Positions 36,514 to 44,307 of a stretch of DNA of 64,000 nucleotides are shown piece by piece. The notes under the pieces are model-generated. The model worked only from the letters and a program-made list of their open reading frames with translations. It did not search any database and was not told where the DNA came from. Source of the DNA: Cardiobacterium sp. Marseille-Q4385 (GTDB lineage Bacteria; Pseudomonadota; Gammaproteobacteria; Cardiobacteriales; Cardiobacteriaceae); contig NZ_OU745373.1 of NCBI RefSeq assembly GCF_916618745.1, forward strand, positions 1,004,001 through 1,068,000, given 5' to 3'. How positions within the stretch are numbered: the stretch's first letter is position 1; each line of letters begins with the position of its first letter. The position numbers and the translations under genes were made by a program.

Positions 36514-38097
36514 TCAGTCGTCCAGTGCCGGTGCTATACCGCCGACGGCTTTGGCATGATCCGGTTTGAAGGCGATGAAGAACAGCACGGTGAAGACTGC
36601 TGCAACGATCACGCCGCTGGTCATGGCTGCCTGCCACAGGCGTTCCGGTTCGCCGAAGCCCACTTTTGCCCAAATCCAGCCGAAACCGATCTTCTGGTCG
36701 AAGAAGAGGTAGCAGGCGCAGATTTGCGTCATGAAGATTGCCGGGATAGTGCATACCCAGTGGAATTTGCCGTGGCGGTAGAGATAGGCCGCTGCCGTCC
36801 ACAGCATGATAGTTGCCGTCGTTTGGTTCGCCCAGCTGAAATAGCGCCACAGCACACTGAAGTCGATTTTGGTCAGGATGACGCCGACCACAAAAAGCGG
36901 CACAGTAATCATCAGGCGTTTGCCCAGGTTGCGCTGATCCGCGTTCAGACCGTAGCCGTTCAGGAATTCGGCAATTTGCAGACGGGCGGCGCGGAAGGCG
37001 GTATCGCCGGAGGTAATCGGCAGCACAACGACACCAAGCACAGCGAGGATGCCGCCAAAGGTGCCAAGCATGCTCATCGCCGCATCATAGACAACTTTGG
37101 ACGGCGTGCCAGCTTTGATGGTTTCTTGCAGCACCTGCACATCGGGGTAGAAGCTGATGCCGACCATGCACCAGATCAGCGCAATCACGCCTTCGGTGAT
37201 CATCGCGCCGTAGAAAATGAAGCGGGCTTCGCGTTCATTTTCCGTACATCGTGCCATCATCGGCGTTTGCGTGGCGTGGAAGCCGGAAATCGCGCCGCAG
37301 GTGATGGTCACAAAAATCAGTGGCCAGATGGGCAGTTCGTTGCCGCCTTTCGGCTGGAAGTTGGTGAAGAAATCGCTAAGGGAAACGCCGTTTTGCAGGC
37401 CAACCGTCTGGAAGAGCGGAATGCCCTCAAAGAGCAGGCCGAAGAGCATACCGGCAGTCATGAACATCAGCAGCGCGCCGAAGAGCGGATAAATACGGCC
37501 GATGATTTTGTCGATGGGCAGCAGGGTCGCGATGATGTAGTACACGAAGATGATGCAAACCCAGGTCAGCGCCAGATTGTCGTGCAGCGGATTGCCTTTC
37601 ATCACCGCTTCGCCACTTCGTCCCAGTATCTGCTCGGTGAGGCTGGTGAGGAGACCGGCGGGACTGGTAACGAAAACGACACCAACCAGCACCAGCAGGA
37701 TAAGGGCGATAAAGTTGATGATGTGCTTCATTGGTGCGCCGATATAGCGCCCGGCCATGGTCGGAATGGAAGCCCCGCCATTGCGGATGGAGATCATGCC
37801 GCAGAAATAATCATGCACGGCGCCGGCGAAAACGCAGCCGACGACGATCCACAGCATGGCGACCGGGCCATAAAGCGCGCCGAGGATGGGGCCGAAAATT
37901 GGCCCGGTACCGGCGATATTGAGTACCTGAATCAGCCATACCTTCGCGCGTGACATCGGTACATAGTCCACACCGTCACCCATGGCATAGGCAGGCGTTT
38001 GCCGTTGCGGCTTGATGACGAAGATTTTCTCCATCAGCGCGCCGTAGATGAAGTAGCCCGCCACCAGCAGGGCTACGCAGAAAAAGAAAAGAACCAT
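36514..38097 (-). CDS. cstA: CstA-family transporter (pyruvate/peptide uptake)
   Basis: 527 residues with many hydrophobic segments, so a multi-pass inner-membrane protein. Diagnostic CstA segments are PMSRAKVWLIQVLNIAGTGP near residue 47, GPILGALYGPVAMLWIVVGC and AGAVHDYFCGMISIRNGGAS. It is shorter than E. coli CstA (701) and resembles the short CstA branch. Members import pyruvate or peptides under carbon limitation. The start has a strong AGGAGT site. A small Cys-containing gene 38 bases upstream is probably in the same operon. Confidence 0.88.
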   Translation of the reverse strand: MVLFFFCVALLVAGYFIYGALMEKIFVIKPQRQTPAYAMGDGVDYVPMSRAKVWLIQVLNIAGTGPIFGPILGALYGPVAMLWIVVGCVFAGAVHDYFCGMISIRNGGASIPTMAGRYIGAPMKHIINFIALILLVLVGVVFVTSPAGLLTSLTEQILGRSGEAVMKGNPLHDNLALTWVCIIFVYYIIATLLPIDKIIGRIYPLFGALLMFMTAGMLFGLLFEGIPLFQTVGLQNGVSLSDFFTNFQPKGGNELPIWPLIFVTITCGAISGFHATQTPMMARCTENEREARFIFYGAMITEGVIALIWCMVGISFYPDVQVLQETIKAGTPSKVVYDAAMSMLGTFGGILAVLGVVVLPITSGDTAFRAARLQIAEFLNGYGLNADQRNLGKRLMITVPLFVVGVILTKIDFSVLWRYFSWANQTTATIMLWTAAAYLYRHGKFHWVCTIPAIFMTQICACYLFFDQKIGFGWIWAKVGFGEPERLWQAAMTSGVIVAAVFTVLFFIAFKPDHAKAVGGIAPALDD

Positions 38098-38135
38098 AAA
38101 GACTCCTGACTAAAAGACAAAAAATGACGCTGCAC

Positions 38136-38351
38136 CTACAGCTCGCGCGAATCCTGCTGATTCGCAGCGGCATGACGCGCCGTCTCGTCATTGCGTTTTT
38201 GCAATCCGTCCGGCCATTGCAGCGGCGGATCTTCCTTCACCAGCGGCACGCAACGCCGACATGCACCGGGCTTGGACAAGCCCGTTTCGTCGCAGAACTC
38301 GGTGTATTTGCGCCACAACCATTTGAACAGGTTTTCACCTTCTTTTCTCAT
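38136..38351 (-). CDS. small cysteine-motif protein upstream of cstA
   Basis: 71 residues, not recognised by name. It starts MRKEGENLFKWLWRKYTEFC, has cysteines at 20, 31 and 34 (the last two in PGACRRCVPL) and ends with a polar, charged tail. A GAGG site 9 bases before the ATG and a -10 element further up support its being real. Many CstA transporters have a small partner with cysteines (YbdD/YjiX, DUF466) next to them; this protein has that place but not the YbdD sequence pattern. A CxxC-like CRRC suggests a metal or redox site. Function is unknown. Confidence 0.7.
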   Translation of the reverse strand: MRKEGENLFKWLWRKYTEFCDETGLSKPGACRRCVPLVKEDPPLQWPDGLQKRNDETARHAAANQQDSREL

Positions 38352-38381
38352 GGATGATTACCTCAGTGTGAATTCGCGCGC

Positions 38382-38410
38382 ATTATACGTCGCCCGCTTA
38401 ATGGCAGACA
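38382..38410 (-). promoter_or_regulatory. candidate promoter of the small gene-cstA operon
   Basis: On the minus strand a perfect TATAAT (38387-38382) lies 30 bases before the small gene. The -35 place (38410-38405) reads TGTCTG, which is poor, so an activator may be needed; CRP control would be plausible for a carbon-starvation gene, but I see no clear site. Confidence 0.45.
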
Positions 38411-38464
38411 GTCGCCCTTCGCACAAAAAACCAATAATTAGCAGGCCGTTTGCAAAACGGAAGC

Positions 38465-38482
38465 GGGGCGTCTTACCGCCCC
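38465..38482 (-). terminator. hairpin after the Lrp-type gene
   Basis: GGGGCG and CGCCCC (minus strand 38482-38465) pair round six bases, about 35 bases past the stop codon. There is no T-run, so termination is uncertain. Confidence 0.4.
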
Positions 38483-38516
38483 AATTCCACAAAAAACAAC
38501 GCTCGCCCACGGTCGA

Positions 38517-38987
38517 TTAAAGCGGCAATTCTGTGGATTCCTTGATCGTTTGCAACACAATCTCGGATTTGACGTTTTTCACCCCAATTTCCTTATTCAA
38601 ATACTTGGTCTTGATGCGGTGAAATTCATCCAAATCAGCAGCCCGTATCTTGACAACAAAATCATAATCTCCTGCCATTAGATGGCATTCCACAATATTC
38701 GGCACCAGTTTCATCTCAAAGATAAAGCGCTCGCGTTTGCTGTTATCTTCTTCAATAAACGAGCCGAAGACATAAGCGGATAATGGGCAATGCAGTTTTT
38801 GCGGATTAAGGATGGCAGTGTAGTGGTCAATAATTTCATTCTCTTCAAGAATATTGACCCGCCGTAAACAGGCGGAATTGGATAAACCAATTTCCTGCGC
38901 TAATTCATTGTTATGCAGACGGCCATTTTTTTGCAGGGCGCGCAGAATCCGAATATCGATATTGTCCAGCGGCTTTTCTTTCGGCAT
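38517..38987 (-). CDS. Lrp/AsnC-family transcriptional regulator
   Basis: 156 residues from the ATG at 38987, which has an AAGGA site; a TTG 12 codons upstream is less likely. The N-terminal winged helix-turn-helix lies at about 10-55 (LHNNELAQEIGLSNSACLRR), and the RAM effector domain follows with LMAGDYDFVVKIRAADLDEF. Such proteins respond to amino acids. It lies just downstream of the ornithine/carbamoyl-phosphate operon, separated by a terminator, so it may regulate that operon, but this is only inferred from position. An Lrp-like protein rather than AsnC itself cannot be excluded. Confidence 0.9.
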   Translation of the reverse strand: MPKEKPLDNIDIRILRALQKNGRLHNNELAQEIGLSNSACLRRVNILEENEIIDHYTAILNPQKLHCPLSAYVFGSFIEEDNSKRERFIFEMKLVPNIVECHLMAGDYDFVVKIRAADLDEFHRIKTKYLNKEIGVKNVKSEIVLQTIKESTELPL

Positions 38988-39040
38988 CAGGTGATCCTTG
39001 GGATGATGGGCGTTATCCGGCAATGATACGGCATTTATAA

Positions 39041-39066
39041 AAAAAAGGCCGCCTGAACGGCGGCCT
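39041..39066 (-). terminator. intrinsic terminator of the arcB-arcC-yfcC operon
   Basis: AGGCCGCC and GGCGGCCT (minus strand 39066-39046) pair round a five-base loop, followed by a long T-run. It is 10 bases past the transporter stop codon. Confidence 0.9.
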
Positions 39067-39075
39067 GTGTAGCGG

Positions 39076-40599
39076 TTAGTGACTGTACATCGACACCTGG
39101 ATGAGCAGGAGCGTTGCGCCTATCGCTAGTAGCACGCCGATCATCGGCAGGACAAATTTCACCCACTTGTTGAAGGGGATATTGAGCATTTGCAGTGTGA
39201 CCAGCACCAGCCCCGTCGGTGCGAGGAAGAGCATGGCGTATTGCCCCCAGTTGTAGGCAGAAACCACGATGAAGCGCGGGATACCAACGGCATCGGCAAG
39301 CGGTGCCATAATCGGCATGGCAAGCACGGCGAGACCAGAGGAAGAAGGCACAACCAGACCGAGGAAGATGAAGACCACGAGCTGTCCGAGGATGAACAGG
39401 CTAGGCGGCATACCGCTGACCAGTTGCGAGGTGTAGTCCAGAATCGTGTCAGAAATCATGCCTTGTTCCAGCACCAGGTTGACGCCACGGGCAAGGCCGA
39501 TAATCAGCGACACACCGACCAGCTCGGAGGCACCATGCGTGAAAGAGTCAACGATTTCTTTCTCTTTCAAGCCGGAGATGAACATGATGATGATGGTGAT
39601 GGTCAGGAAGGAAGCCGCCATTTGCGGGAACCACCAGCCGCCGGCCATAACACCCCACACCATAATCGGGAAGGCGATACAGAACAGGGCAAGAATCAAT
39701 TTGCGGCGCACGGTGAATTCGATCACGGTATTCGGGTCAAACCCTTTCATGTAGTGTTCGCGGAAACTTTCCCGGTCTTCATAGGTATAAGAAAAAGCAG
39801 GATTCGCTTTAATCTTTTTCGCATACCAGTAGAGATAATAGATGACACAAGCAGCGCCCAATACCAAACCGACAGCGCGGAAACCTATACCTTCGGTAAA
39901 GGGAATACCAGCGGCGTTGGAAGCAATGACGACCGAGAAGGGGTTAATGGTTGAGAATGCCGTACCCATGGAAGATGCAAGGAAAATAGCGCCAACGCAG
40001 ATAATCGCGTCATAACCAAGAGCGAGGAATACCGGCACCAATATCGGATAAAACGCCACCGCTTCTTCTTCAATACCGCAAGTGGTACCGCCGATGACCA
40101 TCAGCACGGAGACACTGAAGACAATCATGAATTCATTGCCTTTGGTCCGCCGCGCGAGCGCCATCAGGCCGGAATTGAAGGCACCGGTTTTATTGATGAC
40201 ACCAATCATGCCGCCGAGGGTAAAGATAAATACCATAATATCGGCAGCTTCAATCGTACCGTGAATCATGCTTTCCGCAATATCGCCGATACCTTTCGGA
40301 TTTTGCTCTACCCGTTGATACGTTCCCGGAATGGCAATCGGTTTTTTAATCGTGCCTTCGGTAAAATTATTCAGGTCTATTTTAATATTGAGCTGATCCA
40401 GCGTTTCCTTGGTTGCAGGATAAGTTTTATCCTCCTGCTGATACGTCTTCACCACAAACACCTTGTCGGTGCTGTTATACGTTAATTTGGAATAAGAACC
40501 GGATGGCACAATCCACGTCAAGCCGACAGCAATAATCAGGATAACGAAGAGAATCGTGAATGCGGAAGGAAAGACAAATTTCTTCTTGGCCGTTTCCAT
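39076..40599 (-). CDS. YfcC-family transporter, likely arginine/citrulline-ornithine exchange
   Basis: 507 residues with about twelve hydrophobic segments. It belongs to the YfcC/DcuC-type superfamily (PSGSYSKL after the first helix, GGMIGVINKTGAFNSGLMAL, and GLVVPSSSGLAVLAMPIMAP near residue 415). Members of this family stand in for ArcD in the arginine deiminase operons of several streptococci. Here it is the third gene after ornithine carbamoyltransferase and carbamate kinase, which supports an amino acid exchanger that exports ornithine. The substrate itself cannot be read from sequence. Confidence 0.82.
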   Translation of the reverse strand: METAKKKFVFPSAFTILFVILIIAVGLTWIVPSGSYSKLTYNSTDKVFVVKTYQQEDKTYPATKETLDQLNIKIDLNNFTEGTIKKPIAIPGTYQRVEQNPKGIGDIAESMIHGTIEAADIMVFIFTLGGMIGVINKTGAFNSGLMALARRTKGNEFMIVFSVSVLMVIGGTTCGIEEEAVAFYPILVPVFLALGYDAIICVGAIFLASSMGTAFSTINPFSVVIASNAAGIPFTEGIGFRAVGLVLGAACVIYYLYWYAKKIKANPAFSYTYEDRESFREHYMKGFDPNTVIEFTVRRKLILALFCIAFPIMVWGVMAGGWWFPQMAASFLTITIIIMFISGLKEKEIVDSFTHGASELVGVSLIIGLARGVNLVLEQGMISDTILDYTSQLVSGMPPSLFILGQLVVFIFLGLVVPSSSGLAVLAMPIMAPLADAVGIPRFIVVSAYNWGQYAMLFLAPTGLVLVTLQMLNIPFNKWVKFVLPMIGVLLAIGATLLLIQVSMYSH

Positions 40600-40661
40600 A
40601 AATAATTCCTTAGTCTGATATACAAGGCGGGTGACGCATGATCACCCACCCTTATACTGCA

Positions 40662-41591
40662 TCAATAATAGTTAATACCCGTTACATTCGTGCTGATACG
40701 CGTTCCTGCCTTGCCTTTGACAATATCGACAATATCGGAGAGCGAACCAATCACCGCGTCTTTACCGCTATAGCGGGCAAAATTGATGGCAGCCTGCACT
40801 TTTGGCCCCATCGAACCGCTGGCAAAACCGATCTCTTTAATGGCATCGGGATGCGCGCTGGCAATCGCTTTTTGCGTATCTTTACCCCAATCGATAAAGG
40901 CAGCTGAAACGTCGGTAGCGATAATGAACAAATCGGCATCGAGATTTTCGGCGAGCAGGGCAGAGCACAAATCTTTATCGATAACGGCTTCTACCCCGTG
41001 CAGATTATGCTGTTCATCATAATATGTCGGAATACCGCCGCCACCGGCGCATATCACAATACTACCGCGCTCTAATAACCATTTGACCGGGCGGATTTCA
41101 AAAATTCGTTTCGGTAAAGGACTGGGAACGACGCGGCGGTATTTATCGCCGTCTTGCGCGATAGACCAATTCTTTTCTTTCGCCAGACGTTCAGCTTCTT
41201 CTTTGCTGTATACCGGGCCGATAGGCTTAGTCGGATTTTTAAAGGCCGGATCGTTTTTATCGACTTCGACTTGCGACAGAATTGTGGCTAACGGCACATC
41301 AAACGGCACCAGATTGCCTAATTCCTGCTGAATCATATAGCCGATCATGCCGACCGATTCCGCGCCCAACACATCCAGCGGATAAGTCGGGACTTCGGTA
41401 TAAGCGGCACCTTGCAGCGCCAGCAGGCCAACTTGCGGGCCGTTGCCGTGCGCAATCACCAGCTCATTATTCGGCCAAACTTTGGCTATCTGTTCGCAGG
41501 CAATCTTGATATTTTGCCGCTGGTTTTCAAACGTGAGCGGTTCCCCGCGCCGTAAGAGCGCGTTCCCACCCAGAGCAATGACGATTCTCAT
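40662..41591 (-). CDS. arcC: carbamate kinase
   Basis: 309 residues, the usual length. It transfers phosphate from carbamoyl phosphate to ADP, making ATP, CO2 and ammonia. It has RIVIALGGNALLRRGEPLTF at the start, VIAHGNGPQVGLLALQ near residue 45, VICAGGGGIPTYYDE near 180 and FASGSMGPKVQAAINFARYS near the end. It starts 10 bases after arcB. A kinase beside the carbamoyltransferase marks a catabolic, energy-yielding pathway rather than arginine synthesis. Confidence 0.95.
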   Translation of the reverse strand: MRIVIALGGNALLRRGEPLTFENQRQNIKIACEQIAKVWPNNELVIAHGNGPQVGLLALQGAAYTEVPTYPLDVLGAESVGMIGYMIQQELGNLVPFDVPLATILSQVEVDKNDPAFKNPTKPIGPVYSKEEAERLAKEKNWSIAQDGDKYRRVVPSPLPKRIFEIRPVKWLLERGSIVICAGGGGIPTYYDEQHNLHGVEAVIDKDLCSALLAENLDADLFIIATDVSAAFIDWGKDTQKAIASAHPDAIKEIGFASGSMGPKVQAAINFARYSGKDAVIGSLSDIVDIVKGKAGTRISTNVTGINYY

Positions 41592-41601
41592 GGCACATTC
41601 C

Positions 41602-42606
41602 TTATGTCAAGCTGGCATACATAACCGCTTTAATAGTGTGCATGCGGTTTTCTGCCTGCTCGAAGGCGATATTCATCGGTGATTCGAAAACATCTTCCGT
41701 CACTTCAATACCATTCTTCAGTTCCGGATATTTTTCGGCAATTTCTTTACCAACTTTTGTTTCACTATTGTGGAATGCCGGCAAGCAGTGCATGAATTTT
41801 ACTTTTGGATTGCCGCTACGTTTCATCAATTCCGGGGTTACTTGATACGGCAGGAGAATCTTGATGCGTTCGCCCCAGCTTTCCAGCGGTTCGCCCATTG
41901 ATACCCAAACGTCGGTATGAACGAAATCCACATCTTTCAGTGCTTTATCAATATCATCAGTTACCGTGATGCGTGCGCCGCTTTCTTTGGCAAAGCCTTC
42001 GCACATTTTCACCAGTTTGTCTTCCGGCAATAAGGCTTTCGGGCCGCAAATACGCACATCCATACCGAGTTTGGCACCAATCAGCAATAAGGAGTTGCCC
42101 ATATTATTGCGGGCATCGCCGATATAAACATATTTGATTTCATGCAGCGGTTTATCGCAGTGTTCAATCATGGTGAGAACGTCAGCGAGCATTTGTGTCG
42201 GGTGGAATTCATCGGTCAGACCATTAAAAACCGGTACTCCGGCATATTCAGCCAATTCTTCAACGATTTTTTGGCTGAAACCGCGATATTCGATGGCGTC
42301 ATACATTCTGCCAAGAACGCGCGCAGTATCTTTCATACTTTCTTTATGCCCGATTTGTGAAGAGCCTGGGCCAATATAGGTTACATGTGCCCCTTGGTCA
42401 TGAGCGGCGACTTCAAAGGCACAACGGGTACGGGTGGAAGTTTTTTCGAAAATCAGCGCAATATTTTTGCCAACCAGTTTGGGCTGCTCGGTGCCGTCGT
42501 ACTTCGCCCGTTTCAAATCGCGGGACAAATCGAGCAGATAGCGGATTTCCCGTTCAGAGTGATGTACCAGACTAAGCAGATGACGGTTTTTCAGATTAAA
42601 GGCCAT
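41602..42606 (-). CDS. arcB: ornithine carbamoyltransferase (catabolic)
   Basis: 334 residues, the normal length. It splits citrulline by phosphate to ornithine and carbamoyl phosphate when working catabolically. Motifs are STRTR at 57-61 for carbamoyl phosphate, HPTQ at 135-138, and FMHCLPAFHNSE near residue 270 with the active-site cysteine. It heads the operon arcB-arcC-yfcC. No arginine deiminase gene lies next to it, so citrulline must come from elsewhere in the genome or from outside. Catabolic use is inferred from the neighbours. Confidence 0.95.
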   Translation of the reverse strand: MAFNLKNRHLLSLVHHSEREIRYLLDLSRDLKRAKYDGTEQPKLVGKNIALIFEKTSTRTRCAFEVAAHDQGAHVTYIGPGSSQIGHKESMKDTARVLGRMYDAIEYRGFSQKIVEELAEYAGVPVFNGLTDEFHPTQMLADVLTMIEHCDKPLHEIKYVYIGDARNNMGNSLLLIGAKLGMDVRICGPKALLPEDKLVKMCEGFAKESGARITVTDDIDKALKDVDFVHTDVWVSMGEPLESWGERIKILLPYQVTPELMKRSGNPKVKFMHCLPAFHNSETKVGKEIAEKYPELKNGIEVTEDVFESPMNIAFEQAENRMHTIKAVMYASLT

Positions 42607-42949
42607 GGTAATTCTCCCGATTGTTGATGAAATACGAAAGTTGGATTTTGTTAAAACCCTCTGTTCTTTCGCGGCGCATCATAGAAAAATAACCTTAGAA
42701 TTTTTCGCCTAATTTCATCACTGATCATGGATTTATTAAAATTTTATGCTGTATAAACCTGTAATAGTCGCATAAAATTTCAAGAGCGCTGCCAAACGCA
42801 TCACAAGACACCACAAAACAACGCCCACAGTCATCAAATAAGCTCGGAAAACATCATGATTGACCAAGCATATCCACACCCTGCACAACGGCAATTCCCT
42901 CATCCCCTCCTTTATAATGCCCGCCCATCTATCCCTATTCCCCTTCATC
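42607..42949. promoter_or_regulatory. divergent intergenic region between arcB and ccmC
   Basis: 343 bases between divergent genes, AT rich next to arcB and GC richer next to ccmC. It holds the long inverted repeat at 42739-42780. A TATAAT at 42913-42918 lies about 30 bases before ccmC but has no good -35 at 17 bases. I found no convincing FNR or ArgR consensus by eye. Confidence 0.5.
42739..42780. promoter_or_regulatory. 11-bp inverted repeat upstream of arcB (operator candidate)
   Basis: AAATTTTATGC (42739-42749) and its exact reverse complement (42770-42780) are separated by 20 bases, so half-site centres are about three helical turns apart. It lies about 130 bases before arcB. ArgR, an Lrp-type protein such as the nearby one, or another dimeric regulator could bind; none is shown. 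Confidence 0.5.
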
Positions 42950-43681
42950 ATGAAAAATACTCTGCATAAACGTCTGCAACACTGGGGCAGTCCCGCCGGT
43001 TTTGAGCGCCTGAGCGGGCGCATCCTGCCGTGGCTGACGCCGCTCGCCTGGTTGTTGCTCGCCATCGGCGTCGTTTGGGGTCTCGCCTTTGCCCCGCCGG
43101 ATTACCAGCAAAAAGACAGTTTCCGCATCATTTACCTGCACGTCCCCGCCGCGATGCTCTCCATGAGCATTTATGTGTTTCTCGCTGTTGCCTCGCTCGT
43201 GCATTTCGTCTGGCGCAGTCGTCTTGCCGCCTGGCTGGCGCGCGCCGCCGCCCCGTATGGCGCACTGATGACGGCGCTGGCACTCGCGACGGGTGCGATT
43301 TGGGGCAAACCAACCTGGGGGACATATTGGACCTGGGATGCCCGTCTCACCTCCGAGCTCATCCTGCTTTTCCTTTATCTCGCTTACCTGCTGTTACAGG
43401 CGAGCATTGAGGAACGCGACCAGGCTGACCGCCTCGCTGCCATCCTCGCCATTGTCGGCGTCATCAACATCCCCATCATTCATTACTCGGTGGTGTGGTG
43501 GAATTCGCTGCATCAGGGCGCGACGCTTTTCCGCGCCGACGGCCCCAGTATTGACGGCACCATGCTGCGCCCGCTCATCATCACGCTGCTCGCCTTCTAC
43601 GCCCTTTTTGCCGACTACCTCATCCGCGCCGTCGACAATCTGATTCTTGAACACCGCATCCGCCGCCAACTGGAAACCTGA
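42950..43681 (+). CDS. ccmC: heme exporter/handling protein CcmC
   Basis: 243 residues from the ATG at 42950 (MKNTLHKRLQHWGSPAGFER); an upstream in-frame ATG at 42860 is unlikely. Six hydrophobic segments are seen. The tryptophan-rich periplasmic WWD segment reads WGTYWTWDARLTSELILLFL near residue 125, flanked by conserved histidines. CcmC loads heme onto CcmE in System I cytochrome c maturation. It is the first gene of the cluster; ccmA and ccmB, usually just upstream, are absent here. Confidence 0.93.
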   Translation: MKNTLHKRLQHWGSPAGFERLSGRILPWLTPLAWLLLAIGVVWGLAFAPPDYQQKDSFRIIYLHVPAAMLSMSIYVFLAVASLVHFVWRSRLAAWLARAAAPYGALMTALALATGAIWGKPTWGTYWTWDARLTSELILLFLYLAYLLLQASIEERDQADRLAAILAIVGVINIPIIHYSVVWWNSLHQGATLFRADGPSIDGTMLRPLIITLLAFYALFADYLIRAVDNLILEHRIRRQLET

Positions 43682-43682
43682 T

Positions 43683-43859
43683 ATGACCTTCGCCAGCCTC
43701 AGTGAATTTATGCGCATGGGCGCGCACGGTGCCTACGTCTGGACGGCCTACGGCCTCACTCTCGCCGCCCTCGTCGCCATTCACGTATTCACCGCGCGCC
43801 GCCGCCGCCGCCTGCAACACACCCTCGACACCCTGAAACAACACGATGACTCCCGCTAG
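43683..43859 (+). CDS. ccmD: heme-handling accessory protein CcmD
   Basis: 58 residues from the ATG at 43683, one base after the ccmC stop. It has the family pattern of a single membrane helix (GAYVWTAYGLTLAALVAIHV) followed by a basic stretch RRRRR. CcmD helps release holo-CcmE from CcmC. Its 3' end overlaps ccmE by 14 bases. Confidence 0.88.
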   Translation: MTFASLSEFMRMGAHGAYVWTAYGLTLAALVAIHVFTARRRRRLQHTLDTLKQHDDSR

Positions 43860-44307
43860 AAAAAAACGCCTCACCCTCATCGGCCTCATCTTCGCTTCCT
43901 TCGCTGCCGCCGTCGCCCTCCTGCTCTACGCCATGCAGAACGACCTGAACCACTACTACTCGCTGGAACAAATCGCCGCGCATGCCGCACCGCAGGAACA
44001 ACCCGGCATCCGCGTCGGCGGCATGGTGGAAGACAAATCCCTGCAACGCGAGGGCGACAGCCTCACCGTGCGCTTCCGCATCACCGACTACCGCCACCCG
44101 CCGCTTACCGTGCACTACACCGGCATGTTGCCCGACCTTTTCCGCGAGGGACAAGGCGTCATCGCGCGTGGCACCTTGCACGCCAACGGCGACTTTCAGG
44201 CGAACGAAATCCTCGCCAAGCACGACGAAAACTACCTGCCGCCCGAAGTCAAAGCCGACATGGACAAAAGCGGCCACCAGCACCAAAGCCAGCAGACACA
44301 ACCATGA
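43846..44307 (+). CDS. ccmE: periplasmic heme chaperone CcmE
   Basis: 153 residues, near the usual 159. An N-terminal anchor (about 10-29) is followed by an OB fold. The heme-binding motif AKHDENYLPPE gives the covalently heme-bound histidine at 126 and the tyrosine at 130. The tail has several histidines (GHQHQ). It overlaps both ccmD and ccmF (ATGA), so the ccmC-F block is translationally coupled. Confidence 0.95.
   Translation: MTPARKKRLTLIGLIFASFAAAVALLLYAMQNDLNHYYSLEQIAAHAAPQEQPGIRVGGMVEDKSLQREGDSLTVRFRITDYRHPPLTVHYTGMLPDLFREGQGVIARGTLHANGDFQANEILAKHDENYLPPEVKADMDKSGHQHQSQQTQP

Noticed and set aside
36556..37953. 465-codon frame opposite cstA
   Set aside because: Very rich in Asp, His, Gln and Glu as expected from antisense of a membrane protein gene; not a real protein.
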